A stretch of DNA of 64,000 bases, taken from assembly GCA_947652605.1 (NCBI GenBank), contig OX393579.1:21969674-22033673 (forward strand). Reading direction: 5' to 3'. The stretch comes from Elmis aenea. Taxonomy: Eukaryota > Arthropoda > Insecta > Coleoptera > Elmidae. The notes beneath the pieces are model-generated. The model worked only from the letters and a program-made list of their open reading frames with translations. It was not told the origin of the DNA and searched no databases. Positions 11,681-23,810 of the stretch are shown piece by piece; within the stretch, counting starts at the first letter, position 1; each line of letters begins with the position of its first letter. A program made the translations under genes and the position numbers.

Positions 11681-11754
11681 GTGAGTTGATTTATATACTT
11701 CATCAAAAAACAGGTGAAGATTGTCAAGATTTACTGCATTTTTATCATATATTG
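11681..11754 (+). promoter_or_regulatory. Candidate recursive splice site / short exon (CAG|GTGAGT ... GTGAGT)
   Basis: A strong acceptor (TTTTTCTTTTTCTTACAG, ending 11680) is joined directly to GTGAGT (11681-11686), so the same point could serve as 3' and 5' splice site. A second GTGAGT begins at 11755, defining a 74-nt exon-like segment. In the phase open throughout, it reads ELIYILHQKTGEDCQDLLHF followed by YHIL, which I do not recognise. Two readings are possible: a ratchet point with its companion downstream donor, as known for long insect introns and vertebrate RS-exons, or a genuine small coding exon with 2+72 nt. A matching architecture at 53091 on the same strand favours the first. 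Confidence 0.4.
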
Positions 11755-12535
11755 GTGAGTAGAAAACCAAGCATTTCATTTATAAACAAAACTGGGTCAA
11801 CTACCAAAAAACCATGGCGTGAATGTTTCCTGCACTTTTTTATATCGTCCTTTATGTCAACGTAGGCTCGCTTTTCTTTGCATCGCAAATAGTGAATTCG
11901 CTCAATATCATAAATTTCTGAATAACAAACCGAGACTAAACAATTCAACTCAGTCAGTTTTTAGAGGTGTGTTAAAAGTTTTATAGGCGAAACTGGAGAG
12001 AACTGCGTTGCTAGTTTTATTTATTTATATGCCTGGGCGATACGTAAAGTTTGAGATTGATTTCTTTTCCAGAAATATTGAAACCGGAATGCTGTAACAT
12101 AAAATAGAGTTGATCCAAAAAAAATTGAACAAATTTTGTTGTTACCGGTGGTCAATATGTTGGTATAGGTACGTTTAAAACTATTCTTTGTGTCGTGTGG
12201 TAGATAAAATTAGTTTTAGTTGGCAATATCATCTGATAGAGGAGGTGCTTAACATTAATCATTCGTATATGTTACATTTTTTTAAAATAAATTGTTAATA
12301 TATTTAGGGCAATTTGATTTATAACGAAATTACTACAATAATTTTACGTTTACATTTAAATTAACCAATTAACACATAATACTCATGGGTAGCCTAGAAA
12401 AAAATGAAAACACTTGATATCATTCTAAAGTTAAGTTGCGTTTATGATTATTAATTTCATAAAATATGTTCTGCGTGTACTTAATTCGAGCCAATATTAG
12501 GACCTCGCTTAAAATTAAAGAGCTCTATGATTTAA
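11755..12535. other. No gene recognised
   Basis: AT-rich sequence. The frames extending from 11590-11865 and at 11745-11948 on the minus strand have no identifiable domain. Confidence 0.5.
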
Positions 12536-12880
12536 GGCCTCTACTCACCAACCAATTTGTCGGGACAACCGACCGACCATTTCGATAAATTGTTTAATGT
12601 GTAGTCTGTCACTCGACCAACACGACAGTTGGAACGGTCGAGTGGCCAGACCATCCAACAAGCCAACCGCCCCACCACATTCCTCTAGATAAGGACTATT
12701 AAAGAAAATTTAACGCTATTTATACATTTGTTATCTACAAAGTTGCATCAGAGCCAAAATAATAAAAAAAGTTATGACGTTTATGCTGTGTTGGTTGGAC
12801 TGGTCGGGAGGTGTGTAGACAACACCCGACACGGAGTTCCCGACGGTCGGCCCCGACAAGTTGGATAATGAGTAGAGGCC
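12536..12880. mobile_element. 345-bp MITE with GGCCTCTACTCA termini; TTTAA flanks
   Basis: GGCCTCTACTCA at the left is inverted at the right (TGAGTAGAGGCC, ending 12880), followed inward by CAACTTGTCGGG-like sequence on both sides. TTTAA occurs immediately outside each end (12531-12535, 12881-12885). The GC-rich interior repeats GACCGACC/GGTCGG words. The termini resemble PIF/Harbinger MITEs, but the apparent 5-bp rather than 3-bp duplication leaves the superfamily open. The minus-strand frame 12781-12963 is an artefact of the GC-rich arm. Confidence 0.78.
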
Positions 12881-12980
12881 TTTAAAACGATTACTATTTT
12901 AAACAAATCCTCATCTCTCAGATTAAGCGCGATCATGAATATGGCCTGCATTAAGTGGTACAAATCATTTTCAAAATATA

Positions 12981-13554
12981 TACAGGGTGGACCAAATTCG
13001 AAAGTTTTACGAGGTATCTCAGTTACCGTACTAGCAAAAATCTGATATCGGTCTCTTGGGTAATTTTTTTTTAATGAAAGAACGCCTAAGTAATCAGATT
13101 TTTTAAATCACTTTTCATTTTGGCACTATAGACGATAAATGAAATTTCATCATTTTTGAAAATTTGCTATAATTTTTTAATTTTTTAACATAGAACAAAA
13201 TAATTATATAAAAGAGCGCTTTTTTAGGTTTAGTATATAGTTTTATACATTGAAACAAATGTATGTTTTCAATTTATAGTGACAAACAACTCTACAATTT
13301 TTTCCCCAGAAATATTTTTGTAACATCAAGTATAACCGAGTTATTAACGATTTCAAAACATGTCCATTCGGATTTTTCTTGTGCTCATTTTGATTTGTGA
13401 ATGTTATCCAGCGTGCCATGGAACTTTTTTAAAACATTAAAGCATCACTAAATAGGTTTCAGAAAGGGGAGCAATTTGTCTTACTTAAACTTCTTTGTAG
13501 CTCTTACGGTTTACGAGATCCCAATAGTGGCCGTTCTATGTGGACCACCCTGTA
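12981..13554. mobile_element. Mariner-type MITE, TACAGGGTGGACC termini
   Basis: It starts TACAGGGTGGACCA (12981) and ends, inverted, TACAGGGTGGTCCA (13554), with TA on each outer side. The inverted match is short (about 14 bp), and the inner flanks differ apart from a shared GTATCTC/GATCTCG motif. No coding sequence. Confidence 0.8.
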
Positions 13555-14096
13555 TATAGGCATATCAGAGAAAAGAAGGGCAATTCAATTATTGAAGTAA
13601 TTAAAAATGAGTAAATATTGTTTTAATTATAAAATCTATATGGTTTTATAGAAATACCGTATTTTATTACAATATGTAAAAGGCGTACCGGAAAGCGTTT
13701 CTGTGGTTTCTTTATGGAGTATGTTTAAAAGTTTGTTCATTCATCCCCATAGAATCGTTTCAGTAGTTTTTATCAAAGGGTATAATAAAAAAACATTTGA
13801 TGTTTACTTTCTAAACATTTCATACAGTTTGGTTGGTTGAGTACAAAATGAGAAGTGATCAATCAATCAATAGCAATTTCATCCTATGTTTTATAAATCT
13901 GTAAAAGACAAAACAACTATGCGAACACAAAGTATTAATATAATAATCGAATAAGTAAATGGTTATTAGAAAAAATATCATCGAAATGTGAGGTGCCCTA
14001 TAATTTCTGATACCGGAATAAAAGTATTTTTTGCGAAGATTAACTTTGAATGACATCAAATACCCTAAATAACCAACACTGATATTAAACGATTAA
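13555..14096. other. No gene recognised
   Basis: AT-rich. The minus-strand frame 13859-14059 is short and without motifs. Confidence 0.5.
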
Positions 14097-14235
14097 GGGT
14101 CTCTACAGACCGACGCGGTGGCGGTGGCGGTAGCGGTGGCGGTAGCGGTGGCGGTAGCGGTGGCGGTCAGATGTAACCTTAGGAAACAAGTGAGACGCAC
14201 GCACTCACTCACTCACTAAGGTTAAATCTGATTTG
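14097..14235. repeat. PIF-like terminus with GGTGGC minisatellite and adjoining hairpin
   Basis: TTAAGGGTCTCTACAGACCG (14092-14111) looks like a PIF/Harbinger terminus beside its TTA-type target. It runs straight into GGTGGCGGTAGC units (about 6/12-bp period, to 14168). Next comes a small inverted repeat: TCAGATGTAACCTTAG (about 14167) against CTAAGGTTAAATCTGA (about 14216), with an ACTC run in the loop. No matching right terminus is seen, so the element is probably truncated. Confidence 0.55.
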
Positions 14236-14513
14236 TTTTACAAATAAAATTTTCAAAACGTTTTGTGCTTGTTCACAAAATTATTAAATCCGTAAGACGT
14301 TCATAGAGAATTTAAATATGACAGAGCCAACTATGCGTTAAAATTTTTGAACTAGTAATAATTAAATATGCCATTGAAGCCATAAGATCCTTTCTATAAA
14401 AATAAGTAAAAGCACCTTAAAATAATAACTAAAAAAAGACGCATTATTAAAATGACAGAAAAATAATTTCGGGTAGTAAGTCCAAAACCATTTTAATTAT
14501 TCTTTATTTAAAA
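14236..14513. other. No feature recognised
   Basis: AT-rich spacer before the next hAT copy. Confidence 0.5.
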
Positions 14514-14909
14514 CAGGGATTTAGAGCGGTCCAATTTTTTTACTGCTCCGCTCCAGTTTCACTCCGGCATCAAAATGCCTGCTCCAGCTCCGCTCCAGCC
14601 TCGCTCCATGCTCCAAATATTGTTAACATAAAAAAAATATATTAATTTTTTTTAAAACAAAGTTTTAATCTTATCGGTTATGTAGAAGTTGGTCAAAAAT
14701 AACAATATTTGACCCTAACAAACAAGTGAAGTTAAGTAAATGTTTGAAAAAAGATTTAAAAAAGTATTTTTTTAAACTTAAATAATAAACGGGAGCAAAG
14801 GAGCTATCAAAATTATTTGCTCCGGACTCCGCTCCAGCTCCGGGCAAAAACCCATTGCTCCACTGCTCCATGCTCCAGCTCCAGCTCCGTGCTCCGCTCC
14901 AAACTCCTG
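14514..14909 (-). mobile_element. GGAGC-repeat hAT-type element, copy 2 (reversed); TSD ATTTAAAA
   Basis: Same family as 9586-10012, in the opposite orientation: it opens CAGGGATTTAGAGCGGTCC and closes GCTCCAAACTCCTG. ATTTAAAA is duplicated exactly (14506-14513, 14910-14917). The CTCCG/GCTCC units show the repeat on the minus strand, and the AT-rich middle shares CAAGTGAAGTTAAGTAAATG with the other copies. The minus frame 14671-14928 is a by-product. Confidence 0.92.
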
Positions 14910-14917
14910 ATTTAAAA

Positions 14918-15979
14918 GCAAACGACAAAGCAATGAAATCCCATAGGATTTGGACTATCTTGTGTTGACAACACCAAGCATGTGTAACTTTATTTACATT
15001 TCCCAGAACGAAATATGGATAAAAATGCCAATTTCCTTAAAGATCAATTGCTGCACTCTTCGACTAACGTTCTATACTAAAATTTAAAAAAAAAACGGCC
15101 CAATATTTGTTACACAAAAAAAGTCTTTTATATGCACTCTGTGTAGGTATTAGTTTAAAATATTTGCTTGAAATTTTTTGTACAACCAATAAAGCGCAGG
15201 ACTTGGTAAAGATTAATTTGTAATCGGATCCTTTTTAATTGGAATAGACTGCGGTGACATTTGGCAAAAATAATATCACGTCAGTTAAATCTGTTTAAAT
15301 TTATATTTGAGCAAAAGTTTCCATTTCACTAATTAAAGTATTTAAAGGAAAAGTTTATTAAATATCTCCTAATTGCACAAAGGGAGCAAAACAAACATGA
15401 AGAAATTTAAAATTAATCTGAAAAAGTTTAGAAGACTTAAATTCGCAAAAACAAATACTCATCCTTAACTTTTAATACGACGTTTTTCGATTCTTTAAGC
15501 GTACTTTTAATTAACGGAGATAACTAGTTTTTTAATTAAAAATTAAAAAATTTATGTCGCAGTTTTTTATAATGCCGTAAAATATATTTCATTAAATAGC
15601 AAACGAGTTGATTGTTGCATTGGTATATCCATAATTAAAGAATTGCTAATTTGTTGTAATACGGTGGTCCAAAATGTACTTTACTTTCGTTTTCCAAAAA
15701 TATCATGCGACTTTTATGTAAAACATATTTTCAATAAATATTTTGAGGAACTGACTTTTTTGGTTCTAATTCATTATTTAGAGAAAACGAGATACCTTTA
15801 TCCTTTATGTAAATTAGCTGCTTTTTGTTATATGTAAAAGCTAAAAACTATACTAACGAGAAATAACTAATCACAAATGGCTGAATATTTAAAAAGTTCA
15901 TTCATAATATAGCTCGCAATTCATAAATCTCTGATGCTTATTTAAAGTGTTTTGTAGGTTGCGTTTCATCCTTTAAGGG
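14918..15979. other. No gene recognised
   Basis: AT-rich. The plus-strand frame 15643-15837 is hydrophobic by composition but has no motif or splice context that supports it. Confidence 0.5.
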
Positions 15980-16416
15980 CAGTGGTTCCCAAACCGTGCT
16001 TTACGAACGATTTTTCGAAGCGTCAGGATAATTTTTTATTGTAAAATATTACTTTTGTTGTTTTAAATTTAGTAAGCAATTTGTACGTTCCTGCATATCT
16101 CAAAATAAGAGCAGACAATGTGTTTTACCCTTTCGCTCGAATAAGTACAGATCTGCCACGGAACACACTTTTCCCGATACGACTAGTGGGACGCAAATTG
16201 TACACCCAGCTCTGCCGCGGAACACGCTCTTTTTAGAGGGGCCGAGCTGTAGCACTGTACAAACAACTCTGCTGCAGAACATGCTTAAATGGTCTTGTTT
16301 GGAGTACTTAGCATTTAAAAATAATACAAACTGTTGTATAGTTATGAATAGAACTAAAAGTTGCATTTTCGTTAATAAATTCTGCGCCGCACTGAGGCAT
16401 CCTTTAGGTTACATTG
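15980..16416. mobile_element. Degraded hAT-like element (CAGTGGTTCCCAAAC end)
   Basis: CAGTGGTTCCCAAAC at 15980 is a classic hAT-type terminus. A decayed counterpart reads GGCATCCTTTAGGTTACATTG at 16396-16416, preceded by TGCGCCGCACTGA. No exact target duplication remains. Inside, an approximately 60-bp unit containing TCTGCCGCGGAACACGCT recurs three times in diverged form (about 16150, 16210, 16270). Confidence 0.45.
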
Positions 16417-18385
16417 TTTTTTCCAAATTTTTTGTGGTAATGAAGCCAACATAATGGCCCGCGGTACTTAAAAGGTATACTTAAGCCGTGAAATTTTTAA
16501 AAATTACGCACAGGGGAGGACAAACGGGGCATCTGTCCCTCCTGGAACCGAGTAATCTATTACTGACCAAATGAAAGAGGGTCAAGTTAAAAGATTGTTT
16601 TATTTTAATGCATTCCTGACGGGATGATTTGTGCGCAATTTTGTCTTCAAGCTTTGCTCCCCACCTGGAGAATTTTCTGTGAACGCCCTGCTAAGATTGC
16701 GTTGCTCTTATTGGTTAAAATGTTTGCAAGCACTTGCTTAGATAAGTATATTTTTATGTAATTGCTTTTTAATCGCATTTATCCATTTGCATATGTTTTT
16801 GTGCAAACAAGAAGACAATGGTGTACAAAAAATTTCCACAACATTCTGTAGAAGCGTTTACTAATATGCAAATATGTATGAAAGTGGCTTTTAATTTTGT
16901 TAATTACATTGTATCCCTAAACAATATCTATGTACAATTCCTTTACATTTTAAAAATAATTCATAATTTAAACACTTCGTTTTAGTGCAAAATCGTTTGG
17001 AAAAGCAACTTCAAAATTTTGAAGAAAGTAAATATAATACTAAAACAAAGTTGTTGGACAGCCATACGGAATACGCACAATTCAACATAAATTGATAGAT
17101 TTACTTCTTGTAAGTTATAAATTCTACAGGATCAGCTATTTTGAAAAGCTGTACAAACGGCAGGCTTATCCTGAATATTACGTTTCTGTAAATGTTTTGA
17201 AATCACTCATTCGCTAAATGTTTTAATTTTGCAAACCCTAAAGGGCTTTTAGTACATTCTAAAGACTTGGGTTTTCAATAAACATTGAATATATTTTTTA
17301 CAGCTAAATTAAAAGCAACAAAATTAAGCACAGATGAGTGAATGTTTCTGCCAAACTGCGATTACTTTCTTAATTGAACGTTATCCTTTAAAACGTTTTT
17401 CATCAGTAATGTCTTAATGGAAAATCTTTTAACGATTGCAAAACGTTCGTTAACGACTTGTTTTTGAGTGAGTTGGCCCAAACAGGATATTTTTAGAAAT
17501 CAGATGCATTTATTCTTCGTAAATATTGAATAGTGTGAACATTCAGCTTTCAAGAAACGTAGTTTTAATTTAAATTTTTTTGTGTAAATTTAAATAACAA
17601 AAATAGCAAACTATTTTTGGCTAATATATGATAATTAGTTGTTATTGCGGAGCAAGCATTTGAGCCTTGTAAATTTTTCTGCTTCGAAAATCAACAAAAC
17701 TAAGTCACAACAGTAAACAAACTTTTTCACTGGCGTTTTAAAAATATTTTATTGTTTAAACAGGTCATTATTACGAGTATCGATCAAATAATTTCATACC
17801 TTTCCGTACATTGCTAATGTAATTTCTAAATCTGTTGCTTACAGTATGATACTGAAACCTGAAACTATTAATTTAAATATTTTTAAAAAAATCTCACCTA
17901 ACCTAACTTTTTTAAGTTTCCATTTTAACTGATAGTAAAATAATGATGATATTGTATTATATGTAGCGAATATGAGAACATAAACATAAATTTCAATAAT
18001 AATATTCTTTTAAAATTAATTTGGGGAAAATCTTTTTTTTAAGTATTTTTCAAAACTTCAAGTTTTGTTAAAATGATTTAATTTTAAATCAACCGATAAA
18101 TTTTGAATTTTTACCGATACTGATAACAAGATATTTCTAGAGCGACAAAAATAGAATGCGCGGTAAAAAATGCACATATCACGTGCGAATTTCAAATTTT
18201 TTTACAATAATTTACTTAATCGTCTGTTGTAACTTGTAACACTGGTTAATGCTGCTTTGATTCTCAGGTTTTCCTTAACTGCAACAGTTAAAGTGTTAAT
18301 AATTCTTATGTCAAAAGCTTTGATAATTTCAAAAAAATTTTAAAAATATATTGGATCTAATCTAGAAAATAATAAACATAACAAG
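16417..18385. other. No gene recognised
   Basis: About 2 kb of AT-rich sequence. A CAGGGGAGGACAAACGGGGC motif (16511) is hAT-like but has no partner. No coding exon supported. Confidence 0.5.
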
Positions 18386-18844
18386 TACAGGGTGGTCCAA
18401 AATCGATGGGATTACATGGATATCTCGCTTAATATTTAAGATAGAGAAACGCTTAAATGACCAAAAATTGCAGTTTTTTGGGACAAACTCAGAGCCTTTT
18501 TCAAAAATATTCAATCATTTCCGCTTTTTGAGTTAATGGAAAAAAATTAATTTCTTGGTCATATATATAGTGTCAAATCTCGGTTATTGTTGTAAATATC
18601 GAAAAACTAAAAAAATCTTCATAATTTTTTTTCGATATTTACCACAATAACGAAGATAGTACACATTATAAATATTAAAAAAACACTTTTTTTTTTCAAG
18701 AACTCAAAAACCGGAAACAACAATATTTTTGAAAACGGTTTTGAGTTTGTATAAAAAAACTGCATATTTTTGATAATTTAATCGTTTATCTTGAATATTG
18801 AGCGAGATGTCTATGTAATCCCATCGAATTTGGACCACCCTGTA
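18386..18844. mobile_element. Fully palindromic mariner-type MITE, TACAGGGTGGTCC termini
   Basis: Both ends begin TACAGGGTGGTCCAAA and read on through ATCGATGGGATTACAT or a near match. Imperfect inverted similarity continues for about 200 bases a side, so the whole 459-bp element is one foldback. The truncated copy at 6640-6724 belongs to the same family. No coding capacity. Confidence 0.88.
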
Positions 18845-19783
18845 TGTACACGTATAATTGTTATTGGATTAACTTCTTATATCGAGACACCAAATTAAAT
18901 CTGATGTTATTTATGTTTTTTGAGAGAAAAAAAGCTATCTGTCGTACTAAAACTCTTATGTCTTGGAGACTGTCGTACTTAAGACTTACTGTATCGTATT
19001 AAAAGTATTTATCTTTTTTACGTTAACAGGCTAGGATGCCCATAATTTTGACCTATTCTCAACGATTAAACCATACCCATTAAGTTTTCAATTGCTGCAA
19101 AAACCGATTTAAAGTAAAACAGTTGCTGGAACAGTGTCGTAAATGTAATAATACACTTTGTTATTCTTCATTTTATAGATATTAAGCTAAATGCTGATGA
19201 ATAATGATTACATAGAGCCTCTGACAGTAATACCATCGATAATATTACCATCGGCTTTACTTTCAAAGAAAGGTCACTGTAGCACCGATCACGATCTTCA
19301 GATTTTATTCATTTATCTTCGTAAATAATATATTTACAGCAAATATTCTGATATTATACATAGTATATTGGCATTTAGATGTGCGAACACCTTTGTCTGG
19401 TAACAGCAAATTTACGTCAGTTGTGAATACAAAACATGCAGAGTTCACGCTGCTTCTAATCCAATTACTGTAAATATCAAATGGATCAAATGCCAACTCG
19501 GTTTTCAAAACGGAAACGTCATGTTTGTTAGCAAAATTGTAAGGAAGCAAGTAAAGATATAATGAGATCTCAATTAATACTACATTTTATTGCGAATGTG
19601 TTTGTTATGATTCGCTATTTGATTATGGTACGGCCCGGAAGCTTTCCCACTATACATTAGTTGGCTGTGGTCCAAAAGCGCGTCTTTGGTGTTACCGATG
19701 CAATCAAAAGTACTTTATTCCTTGCTTAGTGAATACGTTTATGGAAAGCAAGGTGAAAAAAGTCAAATGTGTGTATATTAATC
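18845..19783. other. No gene recognised
   Basis: AT-rich; the minus frame 19305-19550 has no identifiable domain. Confidence 0.5.
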
Positions 19784-20217
19784 CAGGGGTTTGGAGCGGA
19801 GAACGGAGCTGGAGCACGGAGCAGTGGAGCAATGGGTTTTTGCCCGGAGCAGGAGCGGAGTCCGGAGCAGGAGCGGATTCCAGAGCAAATAATTGTAATT
19901 GCTTCACTGGTCCAGTTTATTATGAACAATTTAAAAAAAAAGTATATATTTTTTCCTTTTTTTTAAACCTTTGAAGATCAATAATTTGTTCTTACAAACA
20001 TTTATTTAACTTCACTTGTTTGTTGGGGCCAAATATTGTAATTTTTGACCATTTAAACATATCCGAAAAAATTAAAACTTTGTTTAAAAGAAAGAACTTT
20101 TGATTTAAAAAAATGTTAATAATATTTGGAGCATGGAGCGGAGCTGGAGCAGGCATTTTAATACCGGAGTGGAGCTGGAGCGGAGCAATTAAAAAATTGG
20201 ACTGCTCCAAACTCCTG
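19784..20217 (+). mobile_element. GGAGC-repeat hAT-type element, copy 3; TSD TATTAATC
   Basis: Same orientation as copy 1. It starts CAGGGGTTTGGAGC and ends GCTCCAAACTCCTG, with TATTAATC exactly duplicated (19776-19783, 20218-20225). The GGAGC block at the left holds one more GGAGCAGGAGC unit than copy 1. Overlapping frames in several phases (19704-19974) reflect the repeat, not genes. Confidence 0.92.
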
Positions 20218-20225
20218 TATTAATC

Positions 20226-20691
20226 TTCAAGCTTTCGCGGCCGTTGTCCATCTTACAGTATTCGTTCCCGGATTTGGAACCGCGCCTTCTTTGGTTATGT
20301 TGCAAACCCGCGAAAGAGGACTTTAACAATAAATAAGTATCTTAAAACCACTGATTCAGTGATTGGTGATCGCGGAATATCCGATCTACCGGTAACCGTA
20401 AGCACAATGAAAAATACTTCCAAGGTTCAAAAGATGTTTAAAGGACAAAGTAACATTTCTGTGCAGAAAACTACCAAAAGTTAAAAGATATTGAAAAGTT
20501 AATTACTCAAATTCTAGTTCAAAATTGGACACTAAAGCATACAAAACGCAGAAACCACATAAATACCTTAAAAACAAATGGATTAAGAAGGCGGGTGTAA
20601 AATATTTTAGGAGAAAACTAATACTGGTAAAAATAAACAAAATTTTAGTAACGGATAACGAAACCTATTATAAGAGATACAACCAACTCAC
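20226..20691. other. No gene recognised
   Basis: The lysine-rich frame 20525-20731 runs into the adjoining foldback and has no known motif. The AAGCTTTCGCGG/CCCGCGAAAG region is locally GC-richer. Confidence 0.4.
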
Positions 20692-21413
20692 AAGGGAGGG
20701 TCACGATATGTTGTCGCTAGAATTTGATTAAAGCTGTTTTTATTGCATCAAGGACATCAAAACTAAATGTTTTCCAGAGTTATACGTGCCACTGGCCATT
20801 TCCTTTGGAAAAATAGGGAAAAAACTGAAAAATTGGTATAAAAAGGTCATTTTTGCGATCGCGTTGGTCATGAAACCGTCAGAGGCAAAATCAAAATTCT
20901 TCTATTTTACAATGCGCGCATCCTTTGCAAGTAAAATGGTGCAAAGTTTTTGAAAAACTCTTGAACGGTTTCGGAGAAAAACGTCAAAAACGAAATTCCT
21001 GCATAAGCGCTATGATTTGAGAAATTGTGGTATATCTGTATAACTATATCTATGGGACTTGCATAGACGCTTAACATAGGGAAAACCGTTTTTGCAAAGG
21101 CCTCATTTTTCGCGTTTTTCTCAGCAATCGTTTAAGATTTTTTCAAAAACTTTGCACCATTTTACTTGCAATGGATGCGCGCATTGGTAAATAGAAGAAT
21201 TTCGATTTTGTCGCTGACCGTTTCATGGCCAACGCGATCGCATAAATTACCTTTTATTATTCAGCTTTTCAGTTGTTCCCCTATTTTTCCGAAGGAAATG
21301 GCCAGTGGCACGTATAAACTCTGCAAAACATTTAGGTAGTTTTGATGTTCTTGATGCAATAAACACAGCCTTAAATCAAATTCTAGCGACAACATATCGT
21401 GACCTTCCCTGGT
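20692..21413. mobile_element. ~720-bp foldback element with ~300-bp arms
   Basis: GGTCACGATATGTTGTCGCT (about 20699) is mirrored at the right end (AGCGACAACATATCGTGACC, ending about 21404). The inverted match continues through TTTTTATTGCATCAAG, GCCACTGGCCATTTCCTT, GCGATCGCGTTGG and TTGCAAGTAAAATGGTGCAA, so the arms extend nearly to the centre (about 21050). Occasional mismatches and small gaps show age. No TIR class, transposase or target duplication could be assigned. Confidence 0.85.
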
Positions 21414-22249
21414 CAGTTACCGATTGTACAACATTATCATACCTCTCATTCTCACAGCTCTACAATTAAAGGTACAAATAAGTTTTTCCTTATATGCATG
21501 GTGTGGCAAGCTACAGAAAGCGATCAGAACGCAACATAATGCAGGAAGCAGGAATCTATTAATACGGAAACGTACAAGTATTTACGCGAATGTCTAAAAG
21601 GGATATACATTACCGGTTATTAAAAAAATTAGACAAGAATCAGTTTGTTAGTGAGATCTGGAAAACTATTTTTCTCGTACCTATAAATACGAATTATCAC
21701 AAACGAAGAAAATAGAACGGTACACGGTTCTTATAAAGTTAAATATTTAGTGCCTCGTATGAAACCTAAATCTTTATGTACCCAATTTCAAAAACTGTAG
21801 AAAATGAATTGTTTAAAAGTTCCCGATAGGTATAGCTGCAAAATCCGTATTGACCAGTACAGAATAGGCTTCCAACATTTTTAATCTGATTGGTTGTCAT
21901 GGAAAGGACAAAAACTACAACGACCAGGCTGCCTGATTTAAAGTGATTGTTGTCAGAAACGCTTTTTTTAAATTTACAATAAATGTAGAAGTAAAGTAGT
22001 ACATACTATGTGTGATACATAAATGAATTGAAAAAACAAATTTTATTTAATTGTGCAAATAACAAAAATTGCGCCCATAAGAAAAAATAAAGTTGGTTGT
22101 GATAAAACAAACGAATCGACCTAGAGAAAATTAGTGATCACCATTCGATTCGGCTTAAACAGTTGGTTGGGCAATGATTTTACACGTTTAAACTATTTTA
22201 TAATCCAAAGGAGTTACAGGTTATAGGTAAGTAGGAAGACGATTTTAAA
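21414..22249. other. No gene recognised
   Basis: AT-rich. It includes AG|GTAAGT at 22225, but without an upstream pyrimidine tract. Confidence 0.5.
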
Positions 22250-22412
22250 AAATCCTATTTCCCGTTTTTTCCTAATTTTTCGGATACCGTTTGAGATATT
22301 TTCAATTTCTCTTTGGATTATTAATTAGCAGCTTTGCCAAATTTAAACCTATGCTGTAACTATTATAAAAGGCAAGATCTCCATGTTAAAACTTGAATTT
22401 CAAACACCCTGT
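22250..22412. repeat. Truncated mariner-type MITE end (GATCTCCATG...ACACCCTGTA)
   Basis: The order GATCTCCATG, then a TTGAATTTCAAACACCCTGTA-like end, matches the ends at 24830-24885 and 36740-36781. It has no visible partner end. Confidence 0.55.
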
Positions 22413-22544
22413 ATACGTAAAATCGGAATGTCGGATATCGATATATCGGAATGTTGATATATCGATATCCGATATTTCGATATATCGATATCAAAATTAT
22501 ATCGATATTTATCCGATATATCGATATATCGCCCACCCCTAGTG
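22413..22544. repeat. ATATCGAT repeat block with hAT-like GGGGTGGGCG terminus
   Basis: Repeated self-complementary GATATATCGATATC units fill about 130 bases. At the right the block ends CGCCCACCCCTAG; reversed, this is CTAGGGGTGGGCG, typical of a hAT MITE terminus. The left terminus is missing, apparently replaced by the MITE end just before it. The minus frame 22400-22582 is a by-product. Confidence 0.6.
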
Positions 22545-23802
22545 TTCAGAAATATAACTGTTAAGAATATCCAAAACATCAATAAATAATAAGTATGTAG
22601 TTTAGTAAATTACATTCGTGTGAGCTTGGGTGTGATAATATTATTAAAGCTTTTTTCGACGAACAATAATAAACAAAATATTGTAGAGCTGGGTCGTTAT
22701 TATTTGGGATTTATCAATAATTAAAACCTAGTTATAAATGACACCCACACTTTTTTTGGATCGCTATAACTTCCAGGACGTTAATAATTGCGTATTGTGG
22801 GTCTAAACCTCTAAACGGTTGTAAAAAACGTCAACGTCAGCTTATCGTTATTTAATAATTGTTTGTTATGAAGTTTTGTTACACAGCCAGTGACGCAAAA
22901 TTAAAACTGCAATTCGCAAACGTCTTTAGGAATTCCCAACAAAGGTTGCTTAAAAAACGAATATAAGAAATGGAATATGTAACACATTACAGCATTCTAT
23001 TTTTAGCCTGATCCGGTTCCTTAAGACTACCCGGCAAGTTACTCGTCTGATACGCAACATTCCACAAGTTTTAAAAGTCTTACCTGTTTAGAGGGTTTCA
23101 CAACGCGCGAAATCAACTAGCGACGTATGAATAAGATTATGAATGAATAGCTGAATATTATAACAGGGGGAAACACAACAATAGGCAATTCGCTTACGCC
23201 AAGAAACGAAAATGAAAGACGAATAATAATACATTTTAATGAGGTGCGTTTCAGACATATAAGAAAATTATATCCTGATTGAATGACATGAAAATGGTCT
23301 TTATTAAACATAAAAGTTTGCCAAAAAGTCTAAATATTTTAAATTTTGATTTACATATGAATTTAAGACGTAAAATCTTTCAGCTATCCTTTAAATGTGT
23401 TATCTTATCTGTTAAAGGACTAGGAACTTATATTTTTATGGTGTCCCATGTTAGCATGGCGGTATATTGTTAATATTTAAATAGCAATGTGTTTTTATAA
23501 AACAGATTTTGAAATAAGACTGGCCATCACTTTGCACTTTTAGTAAATTAAAAAAAAAAATTAACAATAGCCTCGTTTAGCATGAAATTATTATAACTTT
23601 TGCTGTTGGTAACATTTGTAAACTTGAAAGTTTTAAAATGTAGTTACGGACATTTCAAATATATTTGGTTTTTGTAGCAATGTTGATTTTATAAAAATTA
23701 CTATTAAAATTTGTTTTTGCAGTTATTTTACATATAATGCTAATGGATATTATATCATTGTATTCAAATTTTTTACTTAAATTTTATCCAAAAATTCAAT
23801 AC
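22545..23802. other. No gene recognised
   Basis: AT-rich. A reverse-strand CAG|GTAAGA near 23083 lacks a pyrimidine tract. The plus frame 23279-23473 has no motif. Confidence 0.5.
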
Positions 23803-23810
23803 TGTTTATG

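Noticed and set aside
14110..14170. GGTGGC repeats as a coding Gly-rich exon
   Set aside because: Directly adjoins a PIF-like terminus and a hairpin; no open frame extends beyond the repeat.
16511..16695. hAT element with CAGGGGAGGACAAACGGGG start
   Set aside because: No convincing right terminus and no 8-bp duplication could be matched.
19704..19974. Four overlapping Gly/Ala/Pro/Glu-rich frames
   Set aside because: Open in several phases only because the GGAGC repeat lacks stop codons.
22215..22235. Plus-strand AG|GTAAGT
   Set aside because: No pyrimidine tract upstream (purine-rich AAAGGAGTTACAGG).
23070..23090. Minus-strand CAG|GTAAGA as a third recursive splice site
   Set aside because: The upstream sequence on that strand (CCCTCTAAACAG) has no real pyrimidine tract and the donor is weaker.
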